A stretch of DNA of 8,610 bases, taken from positions 1 through 8,610 of the forward strand of contig DSBN01000241.1 of the NCBI GenBank assembly GCA_011046055.1, read 5' to 3'. Position 1 is the first letter of the stretch. Each line of letters starts with the position of its first letter. The position numbers were made by a program, and so were the translations under genes. Origin of the DNA: Sediminispirochaeta sp. (lineage in GTDB: Bacteria > Spirochaetota > Spirochaetia > DSM-16054 > Sediminispirochaetaceae). A model generated the notes under the pieces. The model saw only the letters and a list, made by a program, of their open reading frames with translations, was not told where the DNA came from and searched no databases. Positions 7,149 to 8,610 of the stretch are shown in pieces.

Positions 7149-7285
7149 CCAAAAGGCTTTGATTTATAGGCCCGTCTCTTTTAGAATTAGTTTCACAAGA
7201 CGCTTCGCGGCATTCGATACAATGAAAATCGCCAAATACGGTAATTTTCATATGAAATGGACAACAAAAATTTAGGAGAGCTATA
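7129..7285. other. Intergenic spacer before the dehydrogenase gene
   Basis: This stretch of 157 bases is more AT-rich than the genes around it. It holds most of the left direct-repeat core and the inverted repeat at 7222-7251. It also holds a -10-like TACAAT (7218-7223) without a convincing -35, and the ribosome binding site AGGAG (7274-7278). I see no intrinsic terminator for the argF-rtcB unit. Confidence 0.5.
7222..7251. repeat. 8-bp inverted repeat upstream of the dehydrogenase gene, possible operator
   Basis: ATGAAAAT (7222-7229) and ATTTTCAT (7244-7251) are perfect inverted arms with a 14-base spacer. The left arm overlaps the end of a -10-like TACAAT (7218-7223), a position where a dimeric regulator could block or tune transcription. 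The regulatory role is inferred from position only. Confidence 0.45.
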
Positions 7286-8266
7286 GTGATGAAGCTATTT
7301 TTTCTGCAAAAAACAAACAGCCTATGGGAAAGGCTCCTGGAGCCGATCCGGAGCGAGTTTCCCGACCTGGAGATTGTTACGGATCTGAAAGAGGCTCACC
7401 GAAGGGTCGATGAGGCCGATATAATTGTCGGTGGTAAGCTAGGACGGGAGATCTTTGAGCGAGCAAGGCGGCTCAAGCTGGTGGTGGTGCCCTTTACCGG
7501 GGTGAATCACCTGCCTTTAGACCTATTTAAAGAACGGGGAGTCCGGGTGGCCAATTCCCACGGTAACGCCTGGTATGTAGCCGAGAGAACCGTAGCGATG
7601 ATATTGGCCTACTATGGGAAGATTATCTCCTATCACAACGATTTGACCAAGGGACAGTGGCACGGCTTCTGGGTTGGACAGGGCTTGAATGACACTTGGG
7701 AGTCGGTGGACGGGAAGACCGCGGCTATCCTCGGTACCGGGGAGATCGGCAAATACGTCGCTGCTATGCTCAAAGCCTTTCGGGTCACCTCCGTAGGGTT
7801 TAAGCGGCAGCAGAACAAAGAAAAGCTGCCCCACTTCGACACGATCGTCTACGATTTGGACGAGGCTATAGATCGATCCGATATTGTGGTGATTGCCCTG
7901 CCCTCTACCCCGCGGACACAAGGGCTCTTTGACGCCCAACGCCTTTCGAAAATGCAAAATAAGCTCTTGGTAAACGTCGGACGAGGGGATATTGTAGATG
8001 AGAAAGCTCTTTACCAGGCACTTCGGGAAGGGACGCTCGGAGGCGCGGCAATTGACTGCTGGTACAATTATCCCAAGGAGGGAACCGTCGGGTTTCCTTC
8101 CTCCTACCCGCTCCACGAGCTGGAGAACATAGTCCTATCTCCGCACGCCGCCGGTTTTACCAGTCAGGCAGCCCGGAAGGGAATCGAACAGGCCTGTGAG
8201 AATATCGCCTCCTTCTTAAAAAATGGGGCCCCCCGCTTTGAAGTGGATCTCGAGGAGGGGTACTAG
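7286..8266 (+). CDS. D-isomer-specific 2-hydroxyacid dehydrogenase family protein
   Basis: Predicted cytoplasmic NAD(P)-dependent oxidoreductase of 326 residues that would interconvert a 2-hydroxy acid and a 2-keto acid; the substrate cannot be told. The family's two-lobed layout is visible. A catalytic lobe (about 1-100 plus the C-terminus) surrounds a Rossmann domain with LGTGEIG (Gly150, Gly152, Gly155). The active-site Arg is in NVGRGDIVDE (Arg233) and the His in LSPHAAG (His287). The third member is odd: after the conserved Asp257 (AAIDCWYNYP), the position five residues on that usually holds the catalytic Glu is Tyr262. The second Rossmann strand ends in GFKR rather than an acidic residue, which favours NADP(H). 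The start may be GTG 7286 (7 bases after AGGAG) or ATG 7289 (10 bases after); the products differ by one residue. The gene has its own spacer and probably its own promoter. Confidence 0.9.
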   Translation: MMKLFFLQKTNSLWERLLEPIRSEFPDLEIVTDLKEAHRRVDEADIIVGGKLGREIFERARRLKLVVVPFTGVNHLPLDLFKERGVRVANSHGNAWYVAERTVAMILAYYGKIISYHNDLTKGQWHGFWVGQGLNDTWESVDGKTAAILGTGEIGKYVAAMLKAFRVTSVGFKRQQNKEKLPHFDTIVYDLDEAIDRSDIVVIALPSTPRTQGLFDAQRLSKMQNKLLVNVGRGDIVDEKALYQALREGTLGGAAIDCWYNYPKEGTVGFPSSYPLHELENIVLSPHAAGFTSQAARKGIEQACENIASFLKNGAPRFEVDLEEGY

Positions 8267-8269
8267 ACC

Positions 8270-8301
8270 ATCAAAAAAAAATGTCCAAGCTTCGTACCAC
8301 T
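8270..8301 (+). repeat. Direct repeat, right copy
   Basis: Partner of the copy at 7117-7148, starting 4 bases after the dehydrogenase stop. The core 8281-8301 differs from the left core at one base (CGT for CGA). Upstream it carries a 9-A run (8273-8281) where the left copy has GGGAT. Its ATG would encode MSKLRTT, then Glu and TAA. Confidence 0.8.
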
Positions 8302-8345
8302 GAATAAAAAGTGCCTCCTGGAGAAAAAAATATTACCTTATGGAT

Positions 8346-8353
8346 AGAGGAGG
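8346..8353 (+). promoter_or_regulatory. Ribosome binding site of msrA (decides a TTG start)
   Basis: AGAGGAGG ends 6 bases before the TTG at 8360, which is ideal spacing. The first in-frame ATG (8372) would lie 18 bases away, too far, so the TTG is the likely initiator. Confidence 0.8.
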
Positions 8354-8359
8354 CTATTT

Positions 8360-8610
8360 TTGAGCAAAACAATGGAGTACAGCACCCTGGGGGGCGGATG
8401 TTTCTGGTGTATACAGGCCGTCTTTGACCAAGTCCCCGGAGTCTTGGAGACGACAGTCGGCTACGCCGGAGGGCGGACGCAAGATCCCAATTACGAACAG
8501 GTTTGCGGCGGTGACACCGGACATGCCGAAGTGGTGCAGATCGCCTTCGACCCGGAGAGGATCGATTTTTCTCAGATTCTGGACTACTTCTGGAGGGCTC
8601 ACGACCCCAC
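8360..8610 (+). CDS. msrA: Peptide methionine-S-sulfoxide reductase, 3' end beyond the window
   Basis: Repairs oxidised methionine by reducing the S-epimer of methionine sulfoxide in proteins, using a catalytic cysteine regenerated by thioredoxin or similar. The 83 visible codons contain the family signature GGGCFWC (11-17), with catalytic Cys14 and an extra Cys17, then GYAGG (34-38), NYEQVCGGDTGHAEVV (44-59) and the YFWRAHDPT stretch at the window edge. Another cysteine, Cys49, precedes TGHAE. Resolving cysteines, or a fused MsrB domain, would lie in the missing part. The TTG start is supported by the strong ribosome binding site; ATG at codon 5 is a less likely alternative. The 93-base gap from the preceding stop holds the right direct repeat. 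Confidence 0.95.
   Translation, partial: MSKTMEYSTLGGGCFWCIQAVFDQVPGVLETTVGYAGGRTQDPNYEQVCGGDTGHAEVVQIAFDPERIDFSQILDYFWRAHDP

Overview
The window carries six intact or partial protein genes and one clear pseudogene, with no RNA genes, transposases, CRISPR arrays or phage genes that I can see. GC content is moderate (a little over 50%), Shine-Dalgarno sites are strong in front of most + strand genes, and GTG and TTG starts occur. The gene set (B12-dependent class II ribonucleotide reductase, Trk/Ktr-type potassium transport, transcarbamylase, MsrA) fits an anaerobic or aerotolerant bacterium. A spirochaete is my best guess from overall protein flavour, but this is weak inference.

Layout from left to right. 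A TrkH/KtrB potassium transporter on the - strand (1687 down past base 1) lacks only its extreme C-terminus. It has an N-terminal four-helix extension that resembles a voltage-sensor domain. A 215-base divergent spacer follows, then nrdJ (1903-4395, +), a complete adenosylcobalamin-dependent ribonucleotide reductase. The nrdJ 3' end overlaps by 16 bases the 3' end of a convergent gene (5219-4380, -). That gene encodes an unrecognised secreted protein of 279 residues, and a two-tier hairpin covers the overlap. A 147-base divergent spacer separates it from argF/arcB (5367-6362, +), ornithine carbamoyltransferase. The last 8 bases of argF overlap the start of an rtcB pseudogene (6355-7128). This RNA-ligase remnant has lost at least two internal blocks and shifts frame. 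A 157-base spacer with an inverted repeat precedes a D-2-hydroxyacid dehydrogenase-family gene (7286-8266), whose usual catalytic Glu position is occupied by Tyr. After 93 bases comes the start of msrA (8360 to the window edge).

The genes look like housekeeping functions in short units rather than one pathway: K+ uptake, dNTP synthesis, arginine metabolism, a redox enzyme and methionine sulfoxide repair. I do not see a coherent new multigene system. The points most worth following are the sensor-like N-terminus of TrkH, the decayed rtcB translationally joined to argF, a short imperfect direct repeat (32 bases, 27 identical) bracketing the dehydrogenase gene, the dehydrogenase's altered catalytic triad, and the structured convergent overlap behind nrdJ.
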